Assembly: GCA_030040965.1 (NCBI GenBank)
Contig: JASHOT010000221.1
Location: 1 to 34,809, forward strand
DNA from: Candidatus Sulfotelmatobacter sp.
Lineage (GTDB): Bacteria; Acidobacteriota; Terriglobia; Terriglobales; Acidobacteriaceae
Direction of reading: 5' to 3'
DNA: 34,809 bases
Shown here in pieces: positions 8,927-18,744 of the stretch; within the stretch, counting starts at the first letter, position 1, and each line of letters begins with the position of its first letter. Both the position numbers and the translations under genes were made by a program. Below the pieces are notes generated by a model, which did not search any database, had not been told where the DNA came from, and saw nothing but the letters and a program-made list of their open reading frames with translations.

Positions 8927-9718
8927 TCAGCTAACCGTCAGCCGTTGAATCGCCCGTGCCTTGCCGGTGTGTTCGTCGCAATCGATTACGACCGCACAAA
9001 GCCTCACATCTCCGGTCGCTGGCTCGAAGCGGACCGGCATGCCATTGAGAAACTTGCTCACGACCAGCTCTTTTTTCACTCCGATCACGCCGTCGTAAGG
9101 CCCGGTCATGCCAACATCCGTGATATACGCCGTGCCGTTGGGCAGCACACGCTCATCGGCCGTGGGCACATGAGTGTGCGTTCCAATTACCGCAGTGACG
9201 CGCCCATCGAGGTACCACCCCATGGAAATCTTCTCCGATGTCGCTTCCGCGTGAATGTCAACCAGAATCACGCCCGCTTTGATCTCCTTCAGCAACTGGT
9301 CGGCGATGCGGAAGGGATCGTCATTCGATGCCATAAACACGCGTCCCTGCAGGTTGATCACAGCATACGGCACCTTGCCCTTATAGCCTTGATACACGCC
9401 CCATCCCGGCATGTCGGATGGATAATTCGCCGGACGAAGAATGCGCCGCGCCGGCCCGTGGCCATTGCCCTCGATCATCTGAAAATAGTCGACGATCTCG
9501 CGTTTGTCCCACACGTGATTGCCCGTCGTGATGACATCGATATTCAGCTCGAACAGCTCTTCCGCCAAAGCCGGCGTGATGCCAAATCCCGCAGCCGCAT
9601 TCTCCCCATTCGCAATGATCAGGTTGATGGCATGGTCGCGCACGATTCCGGGCAGACGATCCTTCACGATCGTGCGCCCGGGGCGTCCGAAGATGTCGCC
9701 GATGAAAAGAATCCGCAT
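8927..9718 (-). CDS. ymdB: YmdB-family metallophosphoesterase (TIGR00282)
   Basis: A 263-residue cytosolic calcineurin-like phosphoesterase of the YmdB/DR1281 family, reported to hydrolyse 2',3'-cyclic nucleotides and 3',5'-cAMP; Bacillus YmdB affects the choice between biofilm and motility. The metal ligands are recognisable in order: Asp8 in IGDIFGRPGR, Glu39 and Asn in NGENAAAGFG, GNHVWDKREI, His in VDIHAEATSEK and the two His of GTHTHVPTAD. Its length matches the family (about 260-280 aa). It is followed by ~200 nt without genes and preceded on the same strand by the M48 peptidase gene (72-nt gap), so cotranscription is possible. It is a short, usually single-copy housekeeping enzyme; the function here is by family. 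Confidence 0.93.
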   Translation of the reverse strand: MRILFIGDIFGRPGRTIVKDRLPGIVRDHAINLIIANGENAAAGFGITPALAEELFELNIDVITTGNHVWDKREIVDYFQMIEGNGHGPARRILRPANYPSDMPGWGVYQGYKGKVPYAVINLQGRVFMASNDDPFRIADQLLKEIKAGVILVDIHAEATSEKISMGWYLDGRVTAVIGTHTHVPTADERVLPNGTAYITDVGMTGPYDGVIGVKKELVVSKFLNGMPVRFEPATGDVRLCAVVIDCDEHTGKARAIQRLTVS

Positions 9719-9790
9719 GATGGGCTAAAGGCGATGGTAACACGCAGAATCGTATGCCCGAGCCGGCGCGGAACTTGTGAGCGAAAAAAA

Positions 9791-10939
9791 TCAGCGGGTC
9801 AACTTCGGGAGGTCGGTCCTTGTCAGGATCGCGCCCCAGGAATCCACGACGTATACGTCCGTCCACCGTGAATTGCGGGGCCGATCAGCGCTAGAAAGCA
9901 GGAATGTAATGGTAGTCTTCGGCGACGTGCAACCGGTCAATTGACGGACGTTTTCATTGGCGTCTTCCAGTGAATCTTCCGACAGATTCCGGGTGAGCGA
10001 GGGATGAGCAGAGGCCGCGCGCAATACCACCTCCACCGCCCCAGCCAGATTTTGACAGCGCAATGGAATCTGGATTTCCCACTGGCTGCTGCCCATCCTT
10101 CGAACTTTTGGTTCGTCCGCGAACACGACAATCGGCGGATTGCCGCCGGGCGATGCGTACCGCTCGGGCCAACGATGATCGAACTCGATACTCTCCGAGA
10201 CATATGCGGCGCTCAACTCACGGTCTCGTTCCTCCCAGCAGGGGTGCATCGCATTGAGAGATGACGGCGTCGCGCCCGACTCTTCTGCATGCAGCAAATG
10301 ATGCAGCGCCGGAACGAAGTCTGGATGGTAACCGGCGCGGGCCATTAACATCAGACCTGCGCGATCCGCGTCGACTTCCAGCTGGCGGCAGAAGCGGCCG
10401 AGATCAGCCGATGCTTTCTGCGAATCGCTCCAGGACCCAGGAGATGTGCCGGGATCGTCCAGCACAATTATTCCTGCATTGCCACTTTCGAGAGACCGCT
10501 GATACAGGTAGCGTCGCGCCCAGTCCCGCCCAATCACATGCGCGATCTCATGTGCCAGAATCGCCGCCCACAATCCGGCGCTTGAACCGGCGAGCTGTGC
10601 CATCCCGCTCTCGACATAGACCGTCCCGTCGGGTGAGGCGTAGGAGTTCAGCATGCCGTCCTCGACAATGCGCAATTCCCAAGTCACCTTTAAACCGGCA
10701 GGAAGCTCTGCTTGCCCGACCAGCTTCGCAAATACCTGCTGTCCTGTTGCATAGCGCCCTGCAGCAGCAGGAATGCTCTGCTCCATTAATTGAGGACGCA
10801 GGCGGGCGGCAGTTTCCATATCGAGCTTGAAGTTGTTCGGAACAATGGAAGAGTTCTGCTGGCCTAAAGAAGGGAGGGCCAACACCACGCAGAAACTGAG
10901 AGCGAACAAACAAGCAACCGAGTTACGGTCCCGTTCCAC
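9791..10939 (-). CDS. Secreted M48-family zinc metallopeptidase
   Basis: A 382-residue protein with a signal peptide (hydrophobic stretch LFALSFCVVLALPSLGQQ, residues 11-28) and an M48 (Ste24/HtpX-like) peptidase domain. The zinc motif is HEIAH at 130-134 (ILAHEIAHVIGRD), with the third ligand Glu188 in LEVDADRAGL. After the catalytic domain (to ~260) comes a beta-rich C-terminal stretch of about 110 residues with no family I recognise. There are no transmembrane helices around the active site, so it is a soluble periplasmic or outer-membrane-associated form like BepA/LoiP rather than HtpX. The start is GTG, supported by a strong upstream GGAGGAG. The likely role is envelope protein quality control (inference). 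Confidence 0.88.
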   Translation of the reverse strand: MERDRNSVACLFALSFCVVLALPSLGQQNSSIVPNNFKLDMETAARLRPQLMEQSIPAAAGRYATGQQVFAKLVGQAELPAGLKVTWELRIVEDGMLNSYASPDGTVYVESGMAQLAGSSAGLWAAILAHEIAHVIGRDWARRYLYQRSLESGNAGIIVLDDPGTSPGSWSDSQKASADLGRFCRQLEVDADRAGLMLMARAGYHPDFVPALHHLLHAEESGATPSSLNAMHPCWEERDRELSAAYVSESIEFDHRWPERYASPGGNPPIVVFADEPKVRRMGSSQWEIQIPLRCQNLAGAVEVVLRAASAHPSLTRNLSEDSLEDANENVRQLTGCTSPKTTITFLLSSADRPRNSRWTDVYVVDSWGAILTRTDLPKLTR

Positions 10940-10943
10940 GGGG

Positions 10944-10950
10944 CTCCTCC
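10944..10950 (-). promoter_or_regulatory. Shine-Dalgarno that fixes the GTG start of the M48 gene
   Basis: On the minus strand GGAGGAG stands 4 nt before GTG at 10939-10937. It is the strongest ribosome-binding site in the window and supports the non-ATG start. Confidence 0.6.
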
Positions 10951-11046
10951 GCGGAAATAGTATGTGTTCGAATTATGCTCCGATTGTGGCGGGATGCAAG
11001 CACCAATTGACAGGTCTTAACTAAGACGCTAACCAACTAAGTCGAA

Positions 11047-12618
11047 CTATGGAACCAGCTCTGCCGTCCGCAGAAAATCATAGTTGCCTTCCGGATTCAT
11101 TCTGATATTGCGTACGCGGCGCGTGTGCACCATCACATTATCCAGATACCAAAGGTTGATGTAAGGCAGGTCGTGCGCCAGGATGCGTTGAATCTCAGCA
11201 TAAAGCGGCTTCCTCACGTTTGGATCAATTTCTCGCCGCGCCTGATCAATCAGCGCATCCAGCTTGGGATTTGAGTAAAAGCCGCGATTCGCGCCGTTGG
11301 GAGGAAACTTCGCGGAGTCGAAAGCGTATTCAAAAATATCGGGATCTTCATTGCCTCCGATCCAGCGAAGCCCGTACATCTGGAAAGCTCCATGTGTCAC
11401 GTCGGAAAAAAATGTGGCGAACTCAAAGGATCGAATGTCGAGCACTATGCCGACCTCGCCAAGTTGGCGTTGCATCACGGCCACCATGAGCCGCGTATTG
11501 GCATCGGTCGACGTTTTCATGGTGATGTGAAAACGAATTCCATTCACGCTAGGGTATCCGGCTTCATCCAGAAGTTGATTTGCCTTTTCCGGATCATGGT
11601 CATAGCTGGGAACCTCTCCATCGTAAGCCCAGCTTTGAGTGGGCAATACGCTGCGCGCCACCTCGGCCTCTCCACGCCAAAGGTATTCGATCATGGGCTT
11701 GCGATCGAGCGCGTACGCGATCGCCTGCCGCACCCGAAAGTCGCGAAGAATGGGATCGCGCACATTGAAGGCTAGGTAAGCCAGACGTGTGCCCGGCGAG
11801 GTTTCCACCGCCAGGTTTGGAGCGCGCGCCAGAGTGACCACACTGTCGGGAGTGAGGAACGCATTGATAGCAAGATCGGCGCTGCCCTTGCGTAATTCGA
11901 GCGCTTCCGTCGTTTCATCGGGAACCACCGCGAAGAGCACGCGCGCCAGCTTCGCCTTCTCGCCCCAATAATCATCATTGCGTTCGATAACAACCTCGCG
12001 ATCGGTCTCCGCGCTGACGAACTTGAATGGTCCTGAGCCGACAGGATGTTGAGCGATTTCATCCCCGCTGCCATACGGCACAATTCCCATCGCGCCATCG
12101 GACAAGTTCCACAACAGTGTGGAGTCTGGCTCTTTCAGATGAAACACAACCGTAAAATCATCCGGCGCCTCGATGCGATCAACGAAGCGATAGACCGCAA
12201 CCTTGGTGGAGAGAATTTTGTGCCCCAGCAGGGAATCGAAAGTCCATTTGACGTCGCGTGACGTGAGCGGCCGGCCATCGTGAAATTTGACTCCGTGATG
12301 CAGATGAAAAAGGTAGGTCAGCGAATCCGAGATCTCCCAACTCTCGGCCAAGCCGGGCGCCACGTTCAAGTCCTCCCCCCGCGAGAGTAGATCGTCGAAG
12401 ATCAGGCTGTCGATGCGTTCGGAGAAGGCATCGAGCCCCACGCGGGGATCGAGATTCGTCGGGCTCGACTCGATAATCATCACCAGAGTATTGGGATCGG
12501 GCCGGGACGAACAGGACAGCAGTGGAATGATACCGATCAGGACTGCAATTATTGCTAGCCGGAAGCAATGACTGACTTTCTTGTCGCCAACCTGTTCGCG
12601 TTGGCGTCCGTCATGCAT
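11047..12618 (-). CDS. ABC transporter family-5 substrate-binding lipoprotein (oligopeptide type)
   Basis: A 523-residue SBP_bac_5 (OppA/DppA/NikA-type) periplasmic binding protein. The N-terminus has a basic stretch, a hydrophobic core and the lipobox LLSC followed by SSRP, so the mature protein should be a lipoprotein. Family landmarks are the N-lobe start ESSPTNLDPRVGLDAFS, AESWEISDSLTYLFHLHHGV and KFHDGRPLTSRDVKWTFDS. A longer reading from 12750 exists, but it would overlap anmK by 140 nt. The ATG at 12616-12618 overlaps it by only 8 nt and gives a normal lipoprotein leader. It is the last gene of the mutS-nagZ-anmK operon. No permease or ATPase follows. Binding of murein-derived peptides, as with MppA, would fit the neighbours but is inference. 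Confidence 0.9.
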   Translation of the reverse strand: MHDGRQREQVGDKKVSHCFRLAIIAVLIGIIPLLSCSSRPDPNTLVMIIESSPTNLDPRVGLDAFSERIDSLIFDDLLSRGEDLNVAPGLAESWEISDSLTYLFHLHHGVKFHDGRPLTSRDVKWTFDSLLGHKILSTKVAVYRFVDRIEAPDDFTVVFHLKEPDSTLLWNLSDGAMGIVPYGSGDEIAQHPVGSGPFKFVSAETDREVVIERNDDYWGEKAKLARVLFAVVPDETTEALELRKGSADLAINAFLTPDSVVTLARAPNLAVETSPGTRLAYLAFNVRDPILRDFRVRQAIAYALDRKPMIEYLWRGEAEVARSVLPTQSWAYDGEVPSYDHDPEKANQLLDEAGYPSVNGIRFHITMKTSTDANTRLMVAVMQRQLGEVGIVLDIRSFEFATFFSDVTHGAFQMYGLRWIGGNEDPDIFEYAFDSAKFPPNGANRGFYSNPKLDALIDQARREIDPNVRKPLYAEIQRILAHDLPYINLWYLDNVMVHTRRVRNIRMNPEGNYDFLRTAELVP

Positions 12619-13777
12619 ACGAGAGTTTCCCCAACACCGCCGCCTTGCGTGCACCTGTCGCAGCGGGAATATTCGACGGCCGACGATTCCAGGTTTCATA
12701 AGCGAGAACTGCAAACGCGACGGCTTCCTTCGCTTCCGAGGGCACGCCAAATTCGTCGGAAAAGCGTAATCGCAGCCCCAAAGACACGACGGATTCGGCC
12801 AGCATCGCGATCAGAGTCTTATTTCGTGTGCCGCCGCCAGAGGCGATGATCTCGCCATAAGACTCGCCGCGAGATTTTGCAATGACGAATCGCCGCACCG
12901 CATCCGAAATGGACTGTGACGTCAGAGCCGTTGCCGTAGCCACGATATCCTGCTTGCGCATTCGACCGCAGCCTTGCAAAAACTGGCGGACAAACTCTCG
13001 GCCAAACTCTTCGCGCCCCGCAGTTTTTGGGGGATTCTTGCGAAAGAAACTTGCGCACAGGATCTTGCGCACGATTTTTTCGTCGACCATGGCGGACGCG
13101 GCAAACTCCCCATCGCGATCAAATGCCCGCCCGGTCAGCGCATGCATCACTTGGTCGATCACCATATTCCCCGGGCCCGTATCGAAAGCAATGACACGTT
13201 CCGGGCCGGCATTCGCCGGAATCGCGGTAAGATTGGCGATTCCGCCAACATTCAGAACAATTCTGCCAATCCTTGCATCGCGAAAAAGCAGGTAATCCAG
13301 ATAAGGAACAAGCGGAGCTCCCTCGCCGCCTGCAGCCATATCAGCCGGACGAAAATCCGAGACGACAGGCACTCCGACACGCGCCGCAATGATCGCCGCC
13401 TCGCCCGTCTGCCACGTCGCCGCAACTCTCTTGCCCAGAAACAATTCCGGTTCTCCCTGATGATAAAGCGTTTGCCCGTGGCATCCGATGAGATCGGGCT
13501 TTGCGCGAAACTTGCGCTGTGTTTCCAGCACTGCGTCGGCGTATAAATGTCCGAGAACGAAATTCAGGCGCGCCAAATCCGCAACCCGCGCCCTATCCGC
13601 GTTCATTGCCGCGAGCACAGCCTGCCGAACCCTCGGCGGATAAGGAAATGCCGCGTGGCCAATCAGCTCGATTACTCCGCGGAGTTGTGATTCGCCAATT
13701 TGTATCAGCGCCACATCAATTCCGTCCGCGGACGTGCCACTCATAATCCCGGCCACAATCATCGCCTTGCGCTTCAT
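12611..13777 (-). CDS. anmK: Anhydro-N-acetylmuramic acid kinase
   Basis: A 388-residue sugar kinase of the ASKHA fold. It phosphorylates and opens 1,6-anhydro-N-acetylmuramic acid to MurNAc-6-phosphate during recycling of the cell's own murein. The N-terminal signature GIMSGTSADGIDVAL (residues ~12-26), VNVGGIANLT, the ATP/sugar site AFDTGPGNMVID and the late ASGGGTRNKTLI are all present. Length agrees with the family (365-390 aa). The start ATG overlaps the nagZ stop codon in an ATGA, and the 3' end overlaps the next gene by 8 nt, so translation is probably coupled. NagZ, encoded just upstream, makes this enzyme's substrate. The next enzyme in the pathway, MurQ, is not in the window. Confidence 0.96.
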   Translation of the reverse strand: MKRKAMIVAGIMSGTSADGIDVALIQIGESQLRGVIELIGHAAFPYPPRVRQAVLAAMNADRARVADLARLNFVLGHLYADAVLETQRKFRAKPDLIGCHGQTLYHQGEPELFLGKRVAATWQTGEAAIIAARVGVPVVSDFRPADMAAGGEGAPLVPYLDYLLFRDARIGRIVLNVGGIANLTAIPANAGPERVIAFDTGPGNMVIDQVMHALTGRAFDRDGEFAASAMVDEKIVRKILCASFFRKNPPKTAGREEFGREFVRQFLQGCGRMRKQDIVATATALTSQSISDAVRRFVIAKSRGESYGEIIASGGGTRNKTLIAMLAESVVSLGLRLRFSDEFGVPSEAKEAVAFAVLAYETWNRRPSNIPAATGARKAAVLGKLSYA

Positions 13778-14919
13778 GCGCTGCCCTGCCGGGTTTCACG
13801 CCCACGCTGCATGCATTCGAGGCGAACCTGTTCCACGAACTCCCATAGGTTCCGCGTGAGTGGATCGATTGTGTTTTGGGAAGGAAGTCTTGCGGGCGTC
13901 TGCATCTTCTTCGCCCATTTTTTCTTGAACGACTGCACGCGCTTTGCCGATTGTGCCATTCGCTGGGCGAATTTCCCGTCGCGCTCGCCTTCCTTGATCA
14001 ATTTCTCATGCGCTTGCAGCACGTGGTCCTCACGATGGCAAACCAGACAGAGATCGCCGCCGGCCCGCACAAACTGCACAGCCGCCTGGCCGACCGGCGC
14101 AGCCGAAAGAACCCCACCCATTTCGAGATCATCCGACACGATCAGATTTCGGTATCCGATTCGCTTGCGAAGAATGTCGGTGATCCAACGCCCTGACAGT
14201 GACGCCGGGGTTCGATCATTCGTAACCTGCGGATATGCCGAGTGCGCCACCATCACAAATGGCAGGCGTCGAGCAAGCGTGCGATAGGGCGCCAGATCTT
14301 CTACCCAGAGCTTTTTCAGAGGCTTATCGATCACCGGCAGCTCGTGGTGGCTGTCGAGTCGTCCCTCGCCGAGCCCGGGAAAATGCTTGCCGCACCCTAG
14401 CACGCCTGCGGAATCCAATCCAGCAAGAAATGCTCGTGCATACGCTGTCGTCTCACGCGGCTTCGCCGATACCGACCGCGATCCCATCACAGTGCGCGAA
14501 GCTGCAAATGCCAGATCGAGCACAGGGGCAAAGTCGACATTGAATCCCAACGCATGGCAATTCGCGCCTATCAATTGCCCATGCCGACGGAAAAGCTTAC
14601 GGTCTCCGGTTGCGAATACTTCGGCAGCCGAAGGAGTCGGCGCGAGCGCGTCGCGAAATCGATCGACCGGCCCGCCTTCCAGATCGACGCAAGTAAACAA
14701 GGGACCAGCGCTGCAATTTCGGCACTCGCGCAGCAGCCGCCAGGTCTGCCCGACATTCTTTATATTGCGAGCAAACAAAATCACTCCCGCGGGCTGCACA
14801 CGCTTGAGCAGGGAAGCGAGACGCGAGCTCATCTCTATTCCGTCGAAGCCGATGATGAGCAGTTGGCCAGCGTCGTTCGGCACCGATTTTTTAAATTTCC
14901 TGATACGCGGCGAGGTCAA
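13774..14919 (-). CDS. nagZ: Beta-N-acetylhexosaminidase (GH3, NagZ type)
   Basis: A 381-residue single-domain GH3 glucosaminidase. It removes GlcNAc from GlcNAc-1,6-anhydroMurNAc (peptides) in the cytosol. The domain begins at [24 protein letters not shown] (178-182) and the DSH general acid/base dyad of NagZ enzymes (189-191) follow. The nucleophile Asp lies in VSDDLEMGG (263/264). There is no signal peptide, as expected for a recycling enzyme. The start codon is TTG inside a TTGA overlap with the mutS stop, supported by AAGGAG a few bases earlier. The first ATG (residue 30) would cut into the barrel. The C-terminal ~60 residues are basic and rich in Lys/Arg. It overlaps anmK by 4 nt. Confidence 0.93.
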   Translation of the reverse strand: MTSPRIRKFKKSVPNDAGQLLIIGFDGIEMSSRLASLLKRVQPAGVILFARNIKNVGQTWRLLRECRNCSAGPLFTCVDLEGGPVDRFRDALAPTPSAAEVFATGDRKLFRRHGQLIGANCHALGFNVDFAPVLDLAFAASRTVMGSRSVSAKPRETTAYARAFLAGLDSAGVLGCGKHFPGLGEGRLDSHHELPVIDKPLKKLWVEDLAPYRTLARRLPFVMVAHSAYPQVTNDRTPASLSGRWITDILRKRIGYRNLIVSDDLEMGGVLSAAPVGQAAVQFVRAGGDLCLVCHREDHVLQAHEKLIKEGERDGKFAQRMAQSAKRVQSFKKKWAKKMQTPARLPSQNTIDPLTRNLWEFVEQVRLECMQRGRETRQGSA

Positions 14920-17591
14920 ATCTCCTTTTTCAATTCCGCCAACAAGTTCAAAGCCTCGAGCGGCGTCAGCCGGTTCAAGTCTACTTCCCGCAATTTCTCC
15001 AGCACCGGCTGCGAGAGTGCCGTAAAGATCGTTAGTTGCGCTGCTGGCGGAGTTGCTCCCGGCGAAAGATGCGCCGATGCCTGCTGCTCCGCGAATTCAT
15101 GCTGAGTCAAAACTTCTCTTGCGCGGGTGACGACCTCGTTCGGAAGCCCCGCCAGCTTGGCGACTTCAATCCCATAGCTGCGGTCGGCCGCTCCCGCCTC
15201 CACCTTACGCAGGAAAACAATTCCTCCCCCTGTCTCTTTCACCGACACGTGATAGTTTTTCACTCCGGAAAGTTGTTCGGCCAGCTCGGTCAATTCGAAG
15301 TAGTGAGTCGCAAACAGCGTCTTGGCGCGCACGCGACCATGCAGGTATTCGATCGCGGCCCACGCGATCGCCAGCCCATCGTAAGTCGCCGTGCCGCGCC
15401 CAACTTCATCGAGGAGGATGAGAGAGCGCGCCGTCGCCGTGTGCAAAATCGCAGCGGTCTCCGTCATCTCCACCATAAAGGTCGATCGTCCCCGCGCCAG
15501 GTTGTCGCTCGCGCCAATCCGCGTAAACACACGGTCGACAATGCTCATCCTTGCGGAGCGCGCTGGAACAAACGCTCCCATCTGCGCCAGAATTACGATC
15601 AGCGCCGTCTGCCGCAAATACGTCGACTTCCCGCCCATATTCGGCCCCGTGAGCAACAGAATGTTGTGGCTCGTGGAATTCAGGTAGAGATCGTTGGGCA
15701 CGAAACGCTCGCTCCCGCCGGCAATTTCCTGCTGCTCGATGACAGGATGCCGGCCTTGGATGATCTCAAGTTCACCACCGGCCGAATCCGCGACAAAAAC
15801 CGGGCGACAATAATTCCGCAGTGCCGCGACGTGCGCCAGCGAGGCGAGGACGTCCACTTCTGCCAGCGCCAGCGCAGTGCGCCGAATGCGCCTGGCTTCG
15901 GCCGCAATTGCCGATCGCAATTCGGCGAATAATCTTCGCTCAATCTCAACAATCTTCTCCTGCGCATCCAGAATCTTCGCTTCGTATTCCTTCAGCTCAG
16001 GAGTCGTGAATCGCTCTGCGCCGACCAGAGTCTGCTTGCGCTCGTAATCTTGCGGAACTAAGTGCAGATTTGGTTTCGAAACTTCGAGGTAGTACCCGAA
16101 GATCGAATTAAACTTCACTTTCAGCGACGAGATTCCGGTCCGTCCGCGTTCCCGCTGCTCGATCTGCGCCAGCACCTGTTTGCTATTGCGCGAGAGTTCG
16201 CGCAGCGCATCGAGTTCGCGGTCTACCCCACTGCCGATCACGCCGCCATCAGCAAAGTTCAACGGCGGCTCTGGAACAATGCTTTTCGTGATCCGCTCGC
16301 GCAGCTCACTCAGCTCGTCGAGCGCAGCTTGCAACGTCTGCATGCGCTCGGACGTCAACCTTCCGACCGCAATTTTCACCGCTGGAATTCTCCCCAGCGA
16401 TGCAGCCAGCGCCAGCACGTCGCGAGGATTCGCAGTTTCGAGCGTTACCCGGCTCAACAGGCGCTCCAGATCGAGAATGCCATCGAGCGCGCGCCGCAAC
16501 TCCTCGCGCGCCATCAAATCCTTCACACCCGCTTCCACCGCGTCGAGCCGAGAATTGATTTCCCCCAAATCCAGCGACGGTCGCAGAAGCCAGGCCCGCA
16601 GCAATCGTTTGCCCATGGGCGTCATCGCCGTGTCGATCGAGCGAAACAAAGTCACGCCTTCGTCGGCGCCAGCGAACAGCGGTTCGATCAACTCCAGATT
16701 GCGAACGGTGACCGCATCGAGCACCAGGCAGTCCTGCCGCTCATACCAGCCAATGCGATCGACGTGATCGAGTGCACCGCGCTGTGTGGAGCAGACATAA
16801 TAGAGAATCGCCCCGGCCGCCGAAGCGGCCGCGGTTCGTCCCGCCAATCCAAATCCTTCGAGCGACAGCACGCCAAATTGATTTTCAAGCAACGGAAGCG
16901 CGTGATCGGGAGAAAAGATCCAGTCATCGAGCGGAGTCTCAGTGTACAGGGAGGACCCAGGTGGAGACAGCCGCCCTCGGCCGTCCGCCCGAGCGAAGCT
17001 CGGCAGTTCGGTCGATGCCGTTTCTCCCGCCGCCGCGTCGAATAACGGCGCCGCCGAACCGTAGAGCAGTTCCTTGGGACGCAACTGTTCCAGCTCTTCC
17101 TGAATGCGCCGCAGCGCACCATCCCCAGCAAATTCCGTCGCGCGAAACTCGCCCGTCGATAGATCCAGTGCCGCGAATCCTACCCGTTCGCGCACCCCAG
17201 CGATCGCCGCCAGAAAATTGTTCTCCTCCGATCCGAGCGAAGAGTCCGCCGCAGTGCCCGGCGTCACGACCCGGGTTACTTCGCGCCGAACGAGTTTCTT
17301 GGCCAGGCGCGGATCTTCCATCTGCTCGCAGATCGCGACCTTGAATCCCTTGCGGATGAGCTTGCTGATATATCCCTCGGCTGCGTGGTAAGGCACGCCG
17401 CACATAGGAACCGCCAATCCCTTCTCTTTGTTGCGCGACGTCAGCGTGATCTGCAGTTCTTTGGAGGCGACGATTGCGTCATCGAAAAAAAGTTCGTAAA
17501 AATCGCCGAGCCGGAAGAACAACAACGCGGTGGGATGCTCTTTTTTGACAGCGGCATACTGCCGCATCAGCGGAGTGGACGGCTCGGTCAT
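14916..17591 (-). CDS. mutS: DNA mismatch repair protein MutS
   Basis: An 891-residue MutS with every expected part. The N-terminal mismatch-recognition domain starts [15 protein letters not shown] and has the Phe-x-Glu wedge in [12 protein letters not shown]. The connector, lever/clamp domains and C-terminal ATPase follow. The ATPase has Walker [11 protein letters not shown] near residue 645, Walker [12 protein letters not shown] and the conserved [15 protein letters not shown]. The protein is full length for bacterial MutS1 (about 850-900 aa) and has the tail that forms dimer/tetramer contacts. It is the first gene of a four-gene operon, its stop overlapping nagZ. A TATAAT stands 32 nt upstream. 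MutL is not in the window. Confidence 0.98.
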   Translation of the reverse strand: MTEPSTPLMRQYAAVKKEHPTALLFFRLGDFYELFFDDAIVASKELQITLTSRNKEKGLAVPMCGVPYHAAEGYISKLIRKGFKVAICEQMEDPRLAKKLVRREVTRVVTPGTAADSSLGSEENNFLAAIAGVRERVGFAALDLSTGEFRATEFAGDGALRRIQEELEQLRPKELLYGSAAPLFDAAAGETASTELPSFARADGRGRLSPPGSSLYTETPLDDWIFSPDHALPLLENQFGVLSLEGFGLAGRTAAASAAGAILYYVCSTQRGALDHVDRIGWYERQDCLVLDAVTVRNLELIEPLFAGADEGVTLFRSIDTAMTPMGKRLLRAWLLRPSLDLGEINSRLDAVEAGVKDLMAREELRRALDGILDLERLLSRVTLETANPRDVLALAASLGRIPAVKIAVGRLTSERMQTLQAALDELSELRERITKSIVPEPPLNFADGGVIGSGVDRELDALRELSRNSKQVLAQIEQRERGRTGISSLKVKFNSIFGYYLEVSKPNLHLVPQDYERKQTLVGAERFTTPELKEYEAKILDAQEKIVEIERRLFAELRSAIAAEARRIRRTALALAEVDVLASLAHVAALRNYCRPVFVADSAGGELEIIQGRHPVIEQQEIAGGSERFVPNDLYLNSTSHNILLLTGPNMGGKSTYLRQTALIVILAQMGAFVPARSARMSIVDRVFTRIGASDNLARGRSTFMVEMTETAAILHTATARSLILLDEVGRGTATYDGLAIAWAAIEYLHGRVRAKTLFATHYFELTELAEQLSGVKNYHVSVKETGGGIVFLRKVEAGAADRSYGIEVAKLAGLPNEVVTRAREVLTQHEFAEQQASAHLSPGATPPAAQLTIFTALSQPVLEKLREVDLNRLTPLEALNLLAELKKEI

Positions 17592-17623
17592 CTTCAGGCG
17601 TCAAAGCGGCAGCACTTCGGCGG

Positions 17624-17629
17624 ATTATA
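17624..17629 (-). promoter_or_regulatory. Candidate -10 element of the mutS operon
   Basis: A perfect TATAAT on the minus strand, 32 nt before the mutS ATG, in the divergent mutS/galT-like gap (17592-17711). No good -35 is visible at 16-18 nt spacing, so the call rests on the hexamer and its position. Confidence 0.4.
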
Positions 17630-17711
17630 ACAAAGCGCGCGCCGAGGTTTGCGTTGCATTTACACCCGAAAACTATGGCAAACAAATCCTGGTTGACTCC
17701 ACCTTCAGACA

Positions 17712-18722
17712 GTGTTCTCCTTTTCTGTGGAACTCCGCAAAGATCCCATCACGCGCTCATGGGTCATCACAGGTGACGACCTGGCCAGCCCGACGCAGCG
17801 CAGTGATTCTGTCTGCCCATTTTGCTCCGACTCATCCTCCTCGCCGCACGTGATCGCGCATTCCCCGGATCAACCTGGAGCATCCTGGTCGGCGCGTGCC
17901 GTTGTCCATCCCACACCTCTTTTTCACATCGAGGGCGAACCGGGACGCCGCGGCGACGGCATTTACGACCGCATGCAATCGGTTGGCGCGCACGAAGTGG
18001 TGGTGGAAAATCCACGTCATGACCGTCATCTTTGGAACGCCAGCGATGAAGAGATTGGGCATTTTCTGCGCCTCGCCGCCGAGCGCATTCTCGACCTGAA
18101 GCGCGATCCGCGCGTGAAATACGTCAGTCTGTTCAAAGATTACGGCCACAACGCCGGCCAGGAATTCAGCCATCCGACTTCGCAGATCACCGCCACCATG
18201 TTTGTGCCGCGCCGTGTGCTTTATGAATTGCGCGCCGGACGGGAATATTTCGTCAGCAAAGAGCGATGTGTATTCTGCGACATCATTCAGCAGGAGGAAC
18301 GCCAGACGCAGCGGGTGGTTGAAGCTCGTGGCGACTATCTCGCCATTTGTCCGTACGCTCCGCGCGTCCCCTACGAAACCTGGATTCTGCCGCGCAATCA
18401 CGACGCCTCATTCGAACGCACCGGTCTTAACAAGCCCGGACTACGAGTGAACCTGGCTGCGCTCCTGCGCCGCACGCTGCAGCGTGTGCGCTCCATTACC
18501 GAGGATTTCCATCTCGTTCTTCACACTTCGCCGAGCAGTCTCCATCCTTCGAAGAATCTCGGCTACTGGAAGACGATCGACGAGGATTATCACTGGCACA
18601 TTGAGATTTTGCCGGTCGTTCCTTCGAAGGCGCGTTCCTACACGTTCAAGGAGGTTTATTATTCGCCCGTCAGTTCCGAGACTGCGGTCCAACAATTGCG
18701 CGAGGCACGAATCGATGGTTGA
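17712..18722 (+). CDS. Galactose-1-phosphate uridylyltransferase (GalT) family protein, nucleophile position altered
   Basis: A 336-residue member of the GalT branch of the HIT superfamily. The N-terminus ELRKDPITRSWVI is typical. The zinc Cys pair is in VCPFCSD (35/38) and a second pair in CVFCD (186/189). The C-terminal domain has HWHIEILPV. In GalT the active site reads His-Pro-His-x-Gln, with the second His the uridylylated nucleophile. Here it reads HPTSQ (154-158), so Thr156 stands at the nucleophile while the zinc-binding His is kept. The protein may therefore not be a normal Leloir GalT; an ADP-sugar or nucleotide phosphorylase-like activity or a binding role are alternatives. The start is GTG at 17712, with GTG at 17727 also possible. 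No other galactose gene is nearby. Confidence 0.85.
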   Translation: MFSFSVELRKDPITRSWVITGDDLASPTQRSDSVCPFCSDSSSSPHVIAHSPDQPGASWSARAVVHPTPLFHIEGEPGRRGDGIYDRMQSVGAHEVVVENPRHDRHLWNASDEEIGHFLRLAAERILDLKRDPRVKYVSLFKDYGHNAGQEFSHPTSQITATMFVPRRVLYELRAGREYFVSKERCVFCDIIQQEERQTQRVVEARGDYLAICPYAPRVPYETWILPRNHDASFERTGLNKPGLRVNLAALLRRTLQRVRSITEDFHLVLHTSPSSLHPSKNLGYWKTIDEDYHWHIEILPVVPSKARSYTFKEVYYSPVSSETAVQQLREARIDG

Positions 18723-18744
18723 CGTGCCAGTCCATTGCACATCC

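Noticed and set aside
8804-9871. A 355-codon plus-strand frame covering ymdB
   Set aside because: Antisense to a conserved phosphoesterase whose metal ligands are all intact; the translation has no family features.
12619-12750. N-terminal extension of the binding-protein gene to 12750
   Set aside because: It would overlap anmK by 140 nt and place a long basic stretch before the lipoprotein signal; ATG 12618 is better.
15036-17045. Two long plus-strand frames inside mutS (298 and 327 codons)
   Set aside because: Arg/Gln-rich shadows of the mutS reading frame with no ribosome-binding site or domain.
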